Below are positions 24,408 through 32,200 of a stretch of DNA of 51,337 bases, in pieces. This stretch comes from an uncultured Collinsella sp. (GTDB lineage: Bacteria; Actinomycetota; Coriobacteriia; Coriobacteriales; Coriobacteriaceae), in the NCBI GenBank assembly GCA_900549745.1, contig URPJ01000016.1:1-51337 (forward strand). Direction: 5' to 3'. The notes under the pieces were generated by a model. The model made no database searches, was not told where the DNA came from, and was given only the letters and a program-made list of their open reading frames with translations. Numbering within the stretch: the first letter of the stretch is position 1; each line of letters begins with the position of its first letter. Both the position numbers and the translations under genes were made by a program.

Positions 24408-25088
24408 CTAGAACCGCGCGACTTGGTGCGTGAGCAGACCCGTCGGAACCTGCGGTGCGCCGCCGCTGACCTGCGCAGCGGGGAAGAGCGCGGCAACGGT
24501 AAAGTTGAACGGCTCCTTGCCGGTGTACGTTCCGGCGGAACGGGCCTCATCGGCCAGGAGCTGTGATACCCCGACTAGTGCGCCAGCGTAGGCAGGGTCG
24601 TCGGCCAGTACCGGCTCCGGCGCCTGGTCGAGCATGGCACGGATGGCGCCGACGGCGTCCTCGCGCTTAACCTCCCACACGCGGTGTGTAATGCCCGCAG
24701 GATCGGTGACGGCGTAGAGCGAGGCGCCCTCTTTGGCGGCGCCCAGGATGATATCCATGACGGGCGAGGCCTCGTAGGCGAGCGTTACGGGACGGGGCTG
24801 TACCTTGAGGTCGGCGAATGCGCGCGCAGCGGCGGCCGTATCGGCGGCAACCGCGTCGCCGCCCGCCAGCGCACCAACCGGGCAGATCGCCACAACGCCC
24901 GTCACGCGCCCCGGCTCCCCCGAGCATTCGTACACGTAATACGCCGCACCCGGGTCCTTGAGCATCAGGCCATCGGCAATGGCTCCGCGCAGAGCATCGT
25001 TGCCGCTCAGGATGCTGCCCATTGCGGGCAACGCCTCGAGCACGCGGTCCTGAGCCGGGCGGATGCAGGGAAACGGAAGTGCTTTCAT
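24408..25088 (-). CDS. Short DUF1015-like protein
   Basis: A 226-residue protein that I read as a reduced DUF1015 member. MKALPFPCIRP is the family-type start, AAYYVYECSGEPGRVTGVVA matches the YYVYR..G segment, SLYAVTDPAGITHRVWEV matches the 'LY.D..G..H.LW' block, and EPFNFTVAALFP matches the late 'YN..L..LFP' block. Full members are about 400 residues and keep an ADGHHR motif. Here that region reads LADDPAYAGALVG, so the histidines are lost. Family function is unknown, but these genes often neighbour serA and serC, as here. It may be a diverged or decaying copy. Confidence 0.55.
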   Translation of the reverse strand: MKALPFPCIRPAQDRVLEALPAMGSILSGNDALRGAIADGLMLKDPGAAYYVYECSGEPGRVTGVVAICPVGALAGGDAVAADTAAAARAFADLKVQPRPVTLAYEASPVMDIILGAAKEGASLYAVTDPAGITHRVWEVKREDAVGAIRAMLDQAPEPVLADDPAYAGALVGVSQLLADEARSAGTYTGKEPFNFTVAALFPAAQVSGGAPQVPTGLLTHQVARF

Positions 25089-25127
25089 GGGCGGTCCTAA
25101 CGCACGAGTTGGTTTGTTCGCGGCTTA

Positions 25128-26348
25128 TTATGCCCCAACTTGGCCATCCGCGCCCCAGAGCGTGTTGTCGGCGAGCGCGATGAGCACACTCTGGCAGCGA
25201 ACGATGTCGGCGTGGGGCACATATTCGTTGGGCTTGTGGGCGAGTGCGAGCGAGCCTGGGCCATAGCTCATGCAGCTACGGTTACCCGTCTTGCCGGCAA
25301 TGACGGCAGTGTCGGTGTAGCCGGTAAAGAAGCCGACGGTCGTGTCCGTGCCCGTTACATCGTCTGCTGCGCACTTGAGTGCAGCTAGAAGGGGAGAGAC
25401 CGGATCGCGCTCGATAGCGGGGCGGTCGCCCGTCACGGCGTAGCTGCCGTGGCAACCGGGAACCGCGGCCTCGGCGGCGGCAATAGCATGCTCGACCATA
25501 TTGATTGCGGCGGCCGTATCGGTCGGCGGGGTCAGACGCATGTCGACCCAGACTTTGGCGCGGTCGGGCACGACATAGGGGCGATATCCGCCCTCGATTT
25601 GGCCAAACGTGATGGTCGAAGGCCCCAGCTCATCGTGCGCGGGCAGCGCCACAAACGCGCGACGGAGCGAACACACGACCTCGGCCATGGCGGCGACGGC
25701 ATCCGCGCCCTTCCACGGCTGGCTCGCATGCGCCGTTACGCCAGCCATTTCAATCTCGAACCACGTGCGCCCCTTGTGCGCCACCTGGATCTGTCCGTCG
25801 GTGGGCTCGGTGTCCAGCACCCATTCACGCGAGCCGACCCAGCCGGCATCGATGGCTGCCTCTGAGCCGCGCATAAAGTCCTCCTCGTCGACCGAGCAAA
25901 TGAGTGAGAAGCCACGGCGGGGCAGCTCGCCTTCTGCCGCCACGCGCTCGAGCGTATGGACCAGTGCGGCAATGGCGCAGGCCAGGCCACCCTTCATATC
26001 GCAGGCACCGCGGCCATAGAGTTTATCGTTGCGCACGATCGCTCCGAGCGGCGGAATGTCCGCGTCCCAGCCATCGCCCAGCGTAACGGTATCCATATGG
26101 CAGATATAGACGAGCCGTGGCTCGTCGCTCAGTCCCGGCACGGTGACCATAAGGTTGCGGCGCCCGGGGAGTACTTCGTGCTCTGCAATCTGCACGGCAT
26201 CGAGTACCGGATGGCTCAGCTGCGCTAACCGTTCCTCAACCAACGCTTTGATATAGCGTTCAATCTCGCCCTCATACGCACCTGGGTCGGAACTGTCGAT
26301 CCGCACGAGCCCCTGCGTAAGCCGCCAAGCAAAATCTGTATCAACCAT
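25128..26348 (-). CDS. M20-family metallopeptidase/deacylase (ArgE/DapE/CPG2-like)
   Basis: A 406-residue dizinc hydrolase that removes an acyl or amino-acid group from an amino acid or peptide. Metal and catalytic residues are His84 and Asp86 in ICHMDTV, Asp117 in GRGACDMKGG, Glu155-Glu156 in SVDEEDF, and Asp in VLDTEPTDG. The lid/dimerisation domain is marked by KGRTWFEIEMAGVTAHASQPWKGADA. The substrate (acetylornithine, succinyl-DAP or a peptide) cannot be fixed. GAGGTG precedes the ATG at 26348; an upstream frame of 49 residues is judged spurious. It lies downstream of serA, separated by a terminator. Confidence 0.87.
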   Translation of the reverse strand: MVDTDFAWRLTQGLVRIDSSDPGAYEGEIERYIKALVEERLAQLSHPVLDAVQIAEHEVLPGRRNLMVTVPGLSDEPRLVYICHMDTVTLGDGWDADIPPLGAIVRNDKLYGRGACDMKGGLACAIAALVHTLERVAAEGELPRRGFSLICSVDEEDFMRGSEAAIDAGWVGSREWVLDTEPTDGQIQVAHKGRTWFEIEMAGVTAHASQPWKGADAVAAMAEVVCSLRRAFVALPAHDELGPSTITFGQIEGGYRPYVVPDRAKVWVDMRLTPPTDTAAAINMVEHAIAAAEAAVPGCHGSYAVTGDRPAIERDPVSPLLAALKCAADDVTGTDTTVGFFTGYTDTAVIAGKTGNRSCMSYGPGSLALAHKPNEYVPHADIVRCQSVLIALADNTLWGADGQVGA

Positions 26349-26425
26349 AGGCACCTCACAGATAGTTAGGTCAACATACAGATTGTATGCCAAGAAGCGG
26401 CTCGGTGCACTTAATGGAGCGCTCA

Positions 26426-26463
26426 CAAAAACGGGGGCGCCTCTCGTGCGAAAGGCACCCCCG
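26426..26463 (-). terminator. Terminator of the serC-serA unit
   Basis: On the minus strand CGGGGGTGCCT (26463-26453) pairs with AGGCGCCCCCG (26442-26432) with one mismatch, then TTTTTGTGAG. A second hairpin, GACGGGCA/TGCCCGTC (26482-26489 with 26505-26512), lies between it and the serA stop. Confidence 0.8.
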
Positions 26464-26525
26464 CGGGCATTCAATGTCAGTGACGGGCAGGCCACATGGG
26501 GAGCTGCCCGTCAGGTCAGTCGGCG

Positions 26526-27689
26526 CTACTTGATCACGCGCACGCGATACATCGACGGAATCTGCTTGAGCGCCTCGATGGTGCTGCTGTCCAGGTGCTC
26601 GTCGGTGTCGAACATGGTGTAGGCGTTCTCGCCAGCGGACTCGTTGGTCATACGCTGCACGTTGGCGTTGTCCTTGGCAAGAATGGCCGTGATCTGGCCG
26701 ATCATGTTGGGCACGTTGGCGTGCAGGCAGGCGATGCGGCTTGCGGCGCGCGCCTTGCCCATGCTGCAGGTGGGGTAGTTGACGCTATGTGCGATGTTGC
26801 CGTTCTCCAGGTAATCCTTGAGCTCGCTGATGGCCATGTCTGCGCAGTTGGCTTCAGCCTCACCGGTGCCGGCGCCCGAATGCGTGGTGATAAACGTATT
26901 GGGCATCTTGACCGTCCTGGGCGTGGCGAAGTCGCAGCTAAACCAGCTGAGCTTGCCCTCGCGCAGGGCGGCGTCGACGGCGTCTTCGTCGATGATGGTC
27001 TCTCGCGCGTAGTTGATGAGCACGGCGTCGGGTGCCAGCAGATCGATCTGCTGGGTGCTGATCATACCGATGGTGTCGGCCTTGCTGGGTACGTGCACGG
27101 TGAGGTAGTCGCAGCCGCGGCACAGGTCCTCGAGCGTGCCTACGCGCTGCACTTCGCGGCTCAGCACCCATGCGTGCTCGACGGAAATGAACGGATCGTA
27201 GCCGTAGACGTCCATGCCCAGATCGACGCAGGCGTTGGCTACCTTGGAGCCCACGTTGCCCAGGCCGATGACGCCGATGCGCTTGCCCTTGAGCTCGCGG
27301 CCCACAAAGGCCTTCTTGGCCTTCTCGGCATCGACCTGGATCTCGGGATCGACGGCGTTGTCGCGCACCCAGTTCATCGATTGCACCACGCCGCGGCTCG
27401 AGAGCACCAGCATGCCTAGGACGAGCTCCTTAACGGCGTTGCTGTTGGCACCGGGGGAGTTAAAGACGACGACGCCCTTCTTGGCGTACTCCTCGACGGG
27501 GATGTTGTTGACGCCGGCGCCGCAGCGGGCGATGGCGCGGATGCCCTCGGGCAGCTCGTAGCCGTGCAGGTCAGTCGAGCGCATCAGGATGGCGTCGGCC
27601 TCCTCGGCGGTGCTCACAAATTCGTAGCCCTCGCCAAACTCGACTTTGCCGTCCTTGGTGATGTCGTCGATGGTCTTAATCTTGCGCAT
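26526..27689 (-). CDS. serA: D-3-phosphoglycerate dehydrogenase
   Basis: Catalyses the first step of serine synthesis, oxidising 3-phosphoglycerate to 3-phosphohydroxypyruvate with NAD+. The 387-residue protein has the Rossmann motif GLGNVGSKVA, the substrate and catalytic residues Arg in YARETIIDED, Glu downstream, and His in ITTHSGAGTGEAE. A C-terminal ACT domain (about 315-387: HANVPNMIGQITAILAKDNANVQ) would allow serine feedback inhibition. This is the short form with no intervening ASB domain. AAGGAG precedes the ATG. It lies 69 bases after serC on the same strand, so the first two pathway steps are cotranscribed. Confidence 0.96.
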   Translation of the reverse strand: MRKIKTIDDITKDGKVEFGEGYEFVSTAEEADAILMRSTDLHGYELPEGIRAIARCGAGVNNIPVEEYAKKGVVVFNSPGANSNAVKELVLGMLVLSSRGVVQSMNWVRDNAVDPEIQVDAEKAKKAFVGRELKGKRIGVIGLGNVGSKVANACVDLGMDVYGYDPFISVEHAWVLSREVQRVGTLEDLCRGCDYLTVHVPSKADTIGMISTQQIDLLAPDAVLINYARETIIDEDAVDAALREGKLSWFSCDFATPRTVKMPNTFITTHSGAGTGEAEANCADMAISELKDYLENGNIAHSVNYPTCSMGKARAASRIACLHANVPNMIGQITAILAKDNANVQRMTNESAGENAYTMFDTDEHLDSSTIEALKQIPSMYRVRVIK

Positions 27690-27758
27690 GAAAAACTCCT
27701 TAGCAGGTTTGGTTTAAACAGGTGGTTTGAAGTGGCTGGTCGGCCCGCGCGTTGCGGG

Positions 27759-28883
27759 CTAGTTAGATCGCGGGCTCAAACTACGCTGCGTTTCGAAGTC
27801 CTTCATGTACGAGGCCAGTGCCTGCACGTCTTCCATGGTTACGGCGTTGTAGACGCTGGCGCGCATGCCGCCCACCAGGCGATGGCCCTTGACGTTTTGA
27901 ATCTGGTGCTCGGCCGCGCCTGCGACAAAGGCCGCGTCGAGTTCGGCGTCGCCGGTGCGGAAGGTGACATTGGCGATGGAGCGGCTGTCGGCCTGCGTGG
28001 TGCCATGGAACAGCTCGCTGTGCTCGAGCAGGTCGTAGAGCAGGTTGGCCTTGGCCCAGTTGCGCTCGGCCATGGCGGCAAGTCCGCCGGTCTCCTCGAC
28101 CCAATGGAACACCTTGCCGCACACGTAGATGCCAAAGGTGTTGGGCGTGTTGAGCATGGAGCCCTTGGCGGCCTGGGCCTTAAGGTCCATGTACTGCGGT
28201 GTCTGCGCAAAGGCGGGGCCGTCGGCGATGAGGTCGTCGCGCACGATAACCACGGTCACGCCCGCGGCGCCGGCGTTTTTCTGAGCGCCGGCGTAGATGA
28301 GCCCGTAGCGCTCGACGTCGAGCGGCTGCGACAGAAAGCAGCTCGAGACATCTGCGACCAGCGGTACGTCGCCGCAAGCGGGCAGCTCGTGGTACATGGT
28401 GCCAAAGATGGTGTTGTTCTGGCAGATGTAAACGTAGTCGAGCCCGTCGCCCGCGGCCTCGGCGGCAATGCGCGCGTTGATGTCGGCCATGTCGGGGATG
28501 CGGTCGAAGTTGGTGTCCTCGGAGCTCGCGAGCAGCACGGCCTCGCCGTACTTGTCGGCTTCTTTGTATGCCTTGTTGGCAAAGTTGCCGGTCACGACGT
28601 AGCCGGCGCGGCCGCGGCGCATGAGGTTCATCGGGATGCCCGCAAACTGTAGCGTGGCGCCGCCCTGCAAAAATAGGACGTGGTAGTTGTTCGGGATGCT
28701 CAGCAGGCGACGCAGGGTTGCCTCGGCGTCGTCGATGATCTGCTGGTACATGCTAGATCGATGGCTCATCTCGAGCACGGACATGCCGCAACCGCGGTAG
28801 TCCATCATCTCGTCGGCGATCTCGGCGAGCACGCTTGTGGGCAGTGCGGCCGGGCCAGCTGAGAAGTTGTGCACACGTGCCAT
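27759..28883 (-). CDS. serC: Phosphoserine aminotransferase
   Basis: PLP-dependent transamination of 3-phosphohydroxypyruvate to phosphoserine, with glutamate as donor. The enzyme can also serve pyridoxal phosphate synthesis. The 374-residue protein shows FSAGPAALP at the N-terminus, GMSVLEMSHRS, FLQGGATLQF (PLP phosphate contact), DVSSCFLSQPLDV (Asp to the PLP ring) and Lys202 in AGAQKNAGAAG as the Schiff-base lysine. GAGGGAG precedes the ATG at 28883. No serB phosphatase is in the window, so the last step may be carried out by one of the HAD or histidine phosphatases, or elsewhere. Confidence 0.96.
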   Translation of the reverse strand: MARVHNFSAGPAALPTSVLAEIADEMMDYRGCGMSVLEMSHRSSMYQQIIDDAEATLRRLLSIPNNYHVLFLQGGATLQFAGIPMNLMRRGRAGYVVTGNFANKAYKEADKYGEAVLLASSEDTNFDRIPDMADINARIAAEAAGDGLDYVYICQNNTIFGTMYHELPACGDVPLVADVSSCFLSQPLDVERYGLIYAGAQKNAGAAGVTVVIVRDDLIADGPAFAQTPQYMDLKAQAAKGSMLNTPNTFGIYVCGKVFHWVEETGGLAAMAERNWAKANLLYDLLEHSELFHGTTQADSRSIANVTFRTGDAELDAAFVAGAAEHQIQNVKGHRLVGGMRASVYNAVTMEDVQALASYMKDFETQRSLSPRSN

Positions 28884-29018
28884 CTTCTAGTCTCCCTCGT
28901 AGTCGTTTGAACGTTCGGGATACTTTAGCACAGTGGAGCGCCAGGCGCGACCGCATCACGGTAAAACTCGACTGCGCCGCTATGATTTACAGTATGGTTA
29001 CATGGGAGAGGGGCGACC

Positions 29019-29105
29019 TTACTCCTCAGGCAAATCCAAATCTGCGAGCGAAGACATGAGGTTCTCTAGGCGCTTGATCTCTTCGTCCTAAATTAGCTAC
29101 CTCCT
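29019..29105 (-). pseudogene. Possible decayed micro-gene after the antiporter
   Basis: A perfect AGGAGG (29105-29100) directly follows the antiporter stop. Six bases on comes ATT, then a TAG, then 22 sense codons reading DEEIKRLENLMSS and LADLDLPEE before TAA (29019-29021). The helix-forming, heptad-like peptide and the well-placed ribosome site suggest a tiny downstream gene whose ATG became ATT and which gained an amber codon. It may equally be chance. Confidence 0.25.
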
Positions 29106-29107
29106 AG

Positions 29108-30712
29108 TTAGTACGATGCTAGCGTGGCGATGACGACTTCGTCGCCGGCGTATATTAGGGTGTTGCCGTCGGGGATGATCGTTTGGCCTTCGCGCTTGAG
29201 CATCACCACAATAAACGGATGCTTGCCTTGTGGCACATCGCGCAGGCGCTGGCCGGCCAGGCGACCGTGGGGCGTCACGGTGACCTCGCGCAGCGTAACC
29301 TCGGCACGCTCTTCGAACGTTGGGGCGGCCATCACCAGCAGATCGCCTTCCTGGATCACGGTATCGCCGTTGGGCAGCACCGGATGGGCGCCGTCACGCA
29401 GCACCAAGACCACCAGCATGTCCGTTGCGCTGCCAATGTCGGCGAGCGAGCGTCCGGCAAACGGATGTCCAGCGCCTACTTTGAGCTTGACGAACGACAT
29501 GCCGTCTTCGTCGCGGTAGTCGTTAAAGGTGCGACGCACGTCGCCGGTCGCATCGATCATATCGAGCTTCTTCGCCACCGCCGGCAGCAGCGAGCCCTGC
29601 ACCACAATGCTCGACACGGCAATCGCAAACACCAGGTCAAATAGGTCGTGTCCGCCGGGAACGCCGGCCACTACGGCAAAGAGACTAAAGACGACCGAAG
29701 CTGCTCCGCGTAGGCCCGCCCAGCTTACGAGCGCGACCTGGCGGGGATTCGTCTTAAAGGGCGCTAGGAGCACGCCGACGGCGATGGGGCGGCTCACGAA
29801 GAGCATGAACGCCATGAGTGCCAGGCCCGGCAGCAGCATCTGCGGCAGGCGTGCGGGCGTTACGAGCAGGCCGAGCAAGAAGAAGATCGTCATCTCGGCC
29901 ATCTCGGTGAGGGTGTCAAAGAAGTGCGCCATCTCGACTTTGCCGGTGATGTCGCTGGCGCCCAGCACAATGCCGGCCAGGTATACAGCCAAAAAGCCGT
30001 TGCCGCCCAGGTAGCTCGGCAGCGCGTAGGCGACGATGGCCACGGCGAACAAATAGATGGTCTGCGCGCCCTCGGCCGTTGCGTGCGCGCGTTCAATCAG
30101 GCGGCCCGCCGCCCAGCCGATGGCGAGGCCCAGGCCCACGCCCAGGATAATCTGCTTGGCCAGCAGCACGGGGATGTTAATGTCGCCGCCGGCCGCGAGT
30201 GTGGCGAGCACGGCGGTGAGCATGTAGGCGACGGGGTCGTTGGAGCCCGATTCGACCTCGAGCAGCGAGTCGGTGCCGCCCTTCAGCGAAAGGTTGTGCT
30301 CGCGCAGCACGCTAAAGACGCTGGCCGCGTCGGTGGATGCCACGACCGATCCCAACAGCAGGCCGTCGATCCAGTCGAACCCCAGCGCGAAGTGGGCGAA
30401 CACGCCGGTGATGCCGGCAGTGATGACGACGCCGAGCGTGCTCAGCAGCACCGCCGGCACAGCGACGGGTTTGGCACGGTCGATATTGGTGTTAAAGCCG
30501 CCGTAGAACATGATGAACAGCAGCGCCGTGCTGCAGACGGTTTCGGTGAGCGCATAGTCGCTAAAGTCGATATGCGCTGGGCCGTTGACGCCCAACAGCA
30601 TGCCGAGCGCGATAAAGATGAGCAGGGTGGGGAAGGGGAGCTTTTTGCCGACGGGTTTGATGGTCAGACACAGAATGATGACGAGGCCGATAAAGAGAAG
30701 GATCTGGTTCAT
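29108..30712 (-). CDS. CPA1-family K+(Na+)/H+ antiporter with C-terminal RCK_C domains
   Basis: A 534-residue membrane antiporter resembling NhaP2/CvrA, which exchanges cytoplasmic K+ or Na+ for protons. About 12 hydrophobic helices span residues 1-390. STDAASVFSVL and ESGSNDPVAY carry the ion-binding Asp and Asn-Asp of the CPA1 core, and SWAGLRGAASVVFS is the conserved helix. Two TrkA_C-type domains follow (about 400-534: FVKLKVGAGHPFAGRSL and VTPHGRLAGQRLRDV), which sense a ligand in related proteins. It is divergent from the metallophosphatase. A ribosome site sits directly after its stop (see the adjacent remnant). Confidence 0.9.
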   Translation of the reverse strand: MNQILLFIGLVIILCLTIKPVGKKLPFPTLLIFIALGMLLGVNGPAHIDFSDYALTETVCSTALLFIMFYGGFNTNIDRAKPVAVPAVLLSTLGVVITAGITGVFAHFALGFDWIDGLLLGSVVASTDAASVFSVLREHNLSLKGGTDSLLEVESGSNDPVAYMLTAVLATLAAGGDINIPVLLAKQIILGVGLGLAIGWAAGRLIERAHATAEGAQTIYLFAVAIVAYALPSYLGGNGFLAVYLAGIVLGASDITGKVEMAHFFDTLTEMAEMTIFFLLGLLVTPARLPQMLLPGLALMAFMLFVSRPIAVGVLLAPFKTNPRQVALVSWAGLRGAASVVFSLFAVVAGVPGGHDLFDLVFAIAVSSIVVQGSLLPAVAKKLDMIDATGDVRRTFNDYRDEDGMSFVKLKVGAGHPFAGRSLADIGSATDMLVVLVLRDGAHPVLPNGDTVIQEGDLLVMAAPTFEERAEVTLREVTVTPHGRLAGQRLRDVPQGKHPFIVVMLKREGQTIIPDGNTLIYAGDEVVIATLASY

Positions 30713-30861
30713 GGATGGTGTCCGCTCCTGGTTGGTTGGCGTGGCACGGTCAGTTGCCTGCGGTTATTTGTACCCAAAGATGGTGGGTTTATGGGGTTGG
30801 ATTGCGGGCGTGCGCGATATCGTCATAGACGGCTGCCGTCTTTGCCTCTGCTCGGAAACCC

Positions 30862-30890
30862 TTTCCAGCTTTATTGCAACGGAGTACAAT
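30862..30890 (+). promoter_or_regulatory. Promoter of the metallophosphatase gene
   Basis: TTTCCA (30862-30867), 17 bases, then TACAAT (30885-30890). The leader is about 70 bases and ends in AAGGAGAGG. It lies in the 253-base divergent region shared with the antiporter; nothing else is seen there. Confidence 0.5.
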
Positions 30891-30965
30891 GGGTAACGTT
30901 TAAGTTCAACTTGAAGTTTTAGTTGCGGCGCCGGGCTTCGGCCGCAATGCAAGGAGAGGCGTACC

Positions 30966-31805
30966 ATGGCGATCTATGTGACATCTGATGCTCACGGGCA
31001 CGTGCGTGCGCTTGACGAAGCCCTGTCTAAGATCTCGTTGACGTCCGACGACACGCTGTACGTGCTGGGCGACATGATCGATCGCGGGCCCGATCCGGTC
31101 GGCGTTATTAAGCTCGTGCGCTCGCTGCCCAACGCCCACGTGCTCAAGGGTAATCACGAGCAGATCATGCTCGATGCCATCATTGGCCAGGATCCGCTCG
31201 ATGCCGAGACCTGGGATATCAACGGTGGTTGGACGACGCGCGAGCAGCTCAACGACATGGAATTTGAGGCATACGAGGAGCTCGTGCGATGGATGGCCGC
31301 GCTGCCGCTCTACGCAGTGGTCGAGACCGAGGAGCGCCCGTATCTGCTGGTACATGCTGGAATCGAGATGAAGGCGGCGCGCGCGTTTTTGCTTGAGCAT
31401 GGCGTCGATTGTGCCGATGGCGTTGGAGCGGTGGGTGCCGATCGCGAGCTGCTGCAGCAGATGCTCGCGGTGCAGTCGTCCGATGACCTGCTGTGGATTC
31501 GTCATGGCTATTGGGATGCGTCGACCGGGCTGCTTTCTGCCGAGGGCAAGGGCCCGGTCGTGGTGAGCGGTCACACGCCCACGGTATCGCTTGGGCGCTA
31601 TTGCGAGGTCGGTGGTCTGGCGGGGCTCGATGAGGAATCGGGACGCGGGCAGATCGTGCGCTTGGGCGGCGAGGACACTGCTGGTGTGCCCGATCGCATC
31701 GACATCGACTGCGCCGCCGCCACCGGCTCCGAGTTCGGCCGCGTGGGCATCCTGCGCCTGGACGACGGGGCCGAGTTCTACGCGAACATCAACCCGGGCG
31801 AATAA
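30966..31805 (+). CDS. Calcineurin-like metallophosphatase (PPP family)
   Basis: A 279-residue dimetal phosphatase of the serine/threonine phosphatase/ApaH group. The blocks are SDAHGH (metal ligands, with Ala instead of Ile), LGDMIDRGPDPVG, LKGNHEQIMLD, and the late VVSGHTPTVSLG. Substrates in the family include phosphoproteins and dinucleoside tetraphosphates, and the choice cannot be made here. AAGGAGAGG precedes the ATG. The gene stands alone between divergent and convergent neighbours. Confidence 0.88.
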   Translation: MAIYVTSDAHGHVRALDEALSKISLTSDDTLYVLGDMIDRGPDPVGVIKLVRSLPNAHVLKGNHEQIMLDAIIGQDPLDAETWDINGGWTTREQLNDMEFEAYEELVRWMAALPLYAVVETEERPYLLVHAGIEMKAARAFLLEHGVDCADGVGAVGADRELLQQMLAVQSSDDLLWIRHGYWDASTGLLSAEGKGPVVVSGHTPTVSLGRYCEVGGLAGLDEESGRGQIVRLGGEDTAGVPDRIDIDCAAATGSEFGRVGILRLDDGAEFYANINPGE

Positions 31806-31941
31806 CCTTGTTCCGCCGATCTACCGTAGCTAATTTGGGACGGGGCTTTTTTGACTACTTTCGGAGAGTAGCGCCTTCTTGCTCGGTAAGCGCTAGAAAT
31901 GAGGAGCGTCTGCGTCCTCGACAGCGCGAAAATGCTCGAAA

Positions 31942-31985
31942 AACCGTCGCAACGGAGTCAAACGACGTCGCGGCGGTTCTTTTTT
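31942..31985 (+). terminator. Terminator downstream of the metallophosphatase
   Basis: AACCGTCGC (31942-31950) pairs with GCGGCGGTT (31970-31978) with one G-U, then CTTTTTTT. It lies about 140 bases after the stop. The stretch between (31806-31941) shows no gene or clear structure. Confidence 0.75.
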
Positions 31986-31998
31986 GGCTGCCCGCTTG

Positions 31999-32121
31999 CT
32001 AAGTGAGTAGACTTTTTTGGAAATGCCGAGCACCCAACATATTTGCCTCAATAAAACCGCAGGTCACAGACTTGTGCTCTGTTGGTGTGGTCGGGGATTC
32101 GGTAAAAGTCTACTCACTTAG
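31999..32121. repeat. 123-bp element with perfect 18-bp inverted repeats
   Basis: CTAAGTGAGTAGACTTTT (31999-32016) is mirrored exactly by AAAAGTCTACTCACTTAG (32104-32121). Inside, CCGAGCACCCAACA is partly complementary to TGTTGGTGTGGTCGG, so most of the unit can fold as one long hairpin. No gene lies within. The rest of the intergenic region to 32200 appears empty. Confidence 0.8.
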
Positions 32122-32200
32122 TTTTGCGTGATGAATATTGTCCGCAACGAGACCCCAGACGGGGTGATTCCATCGCAAATTCCGGTGACCGGGCAGCTAA

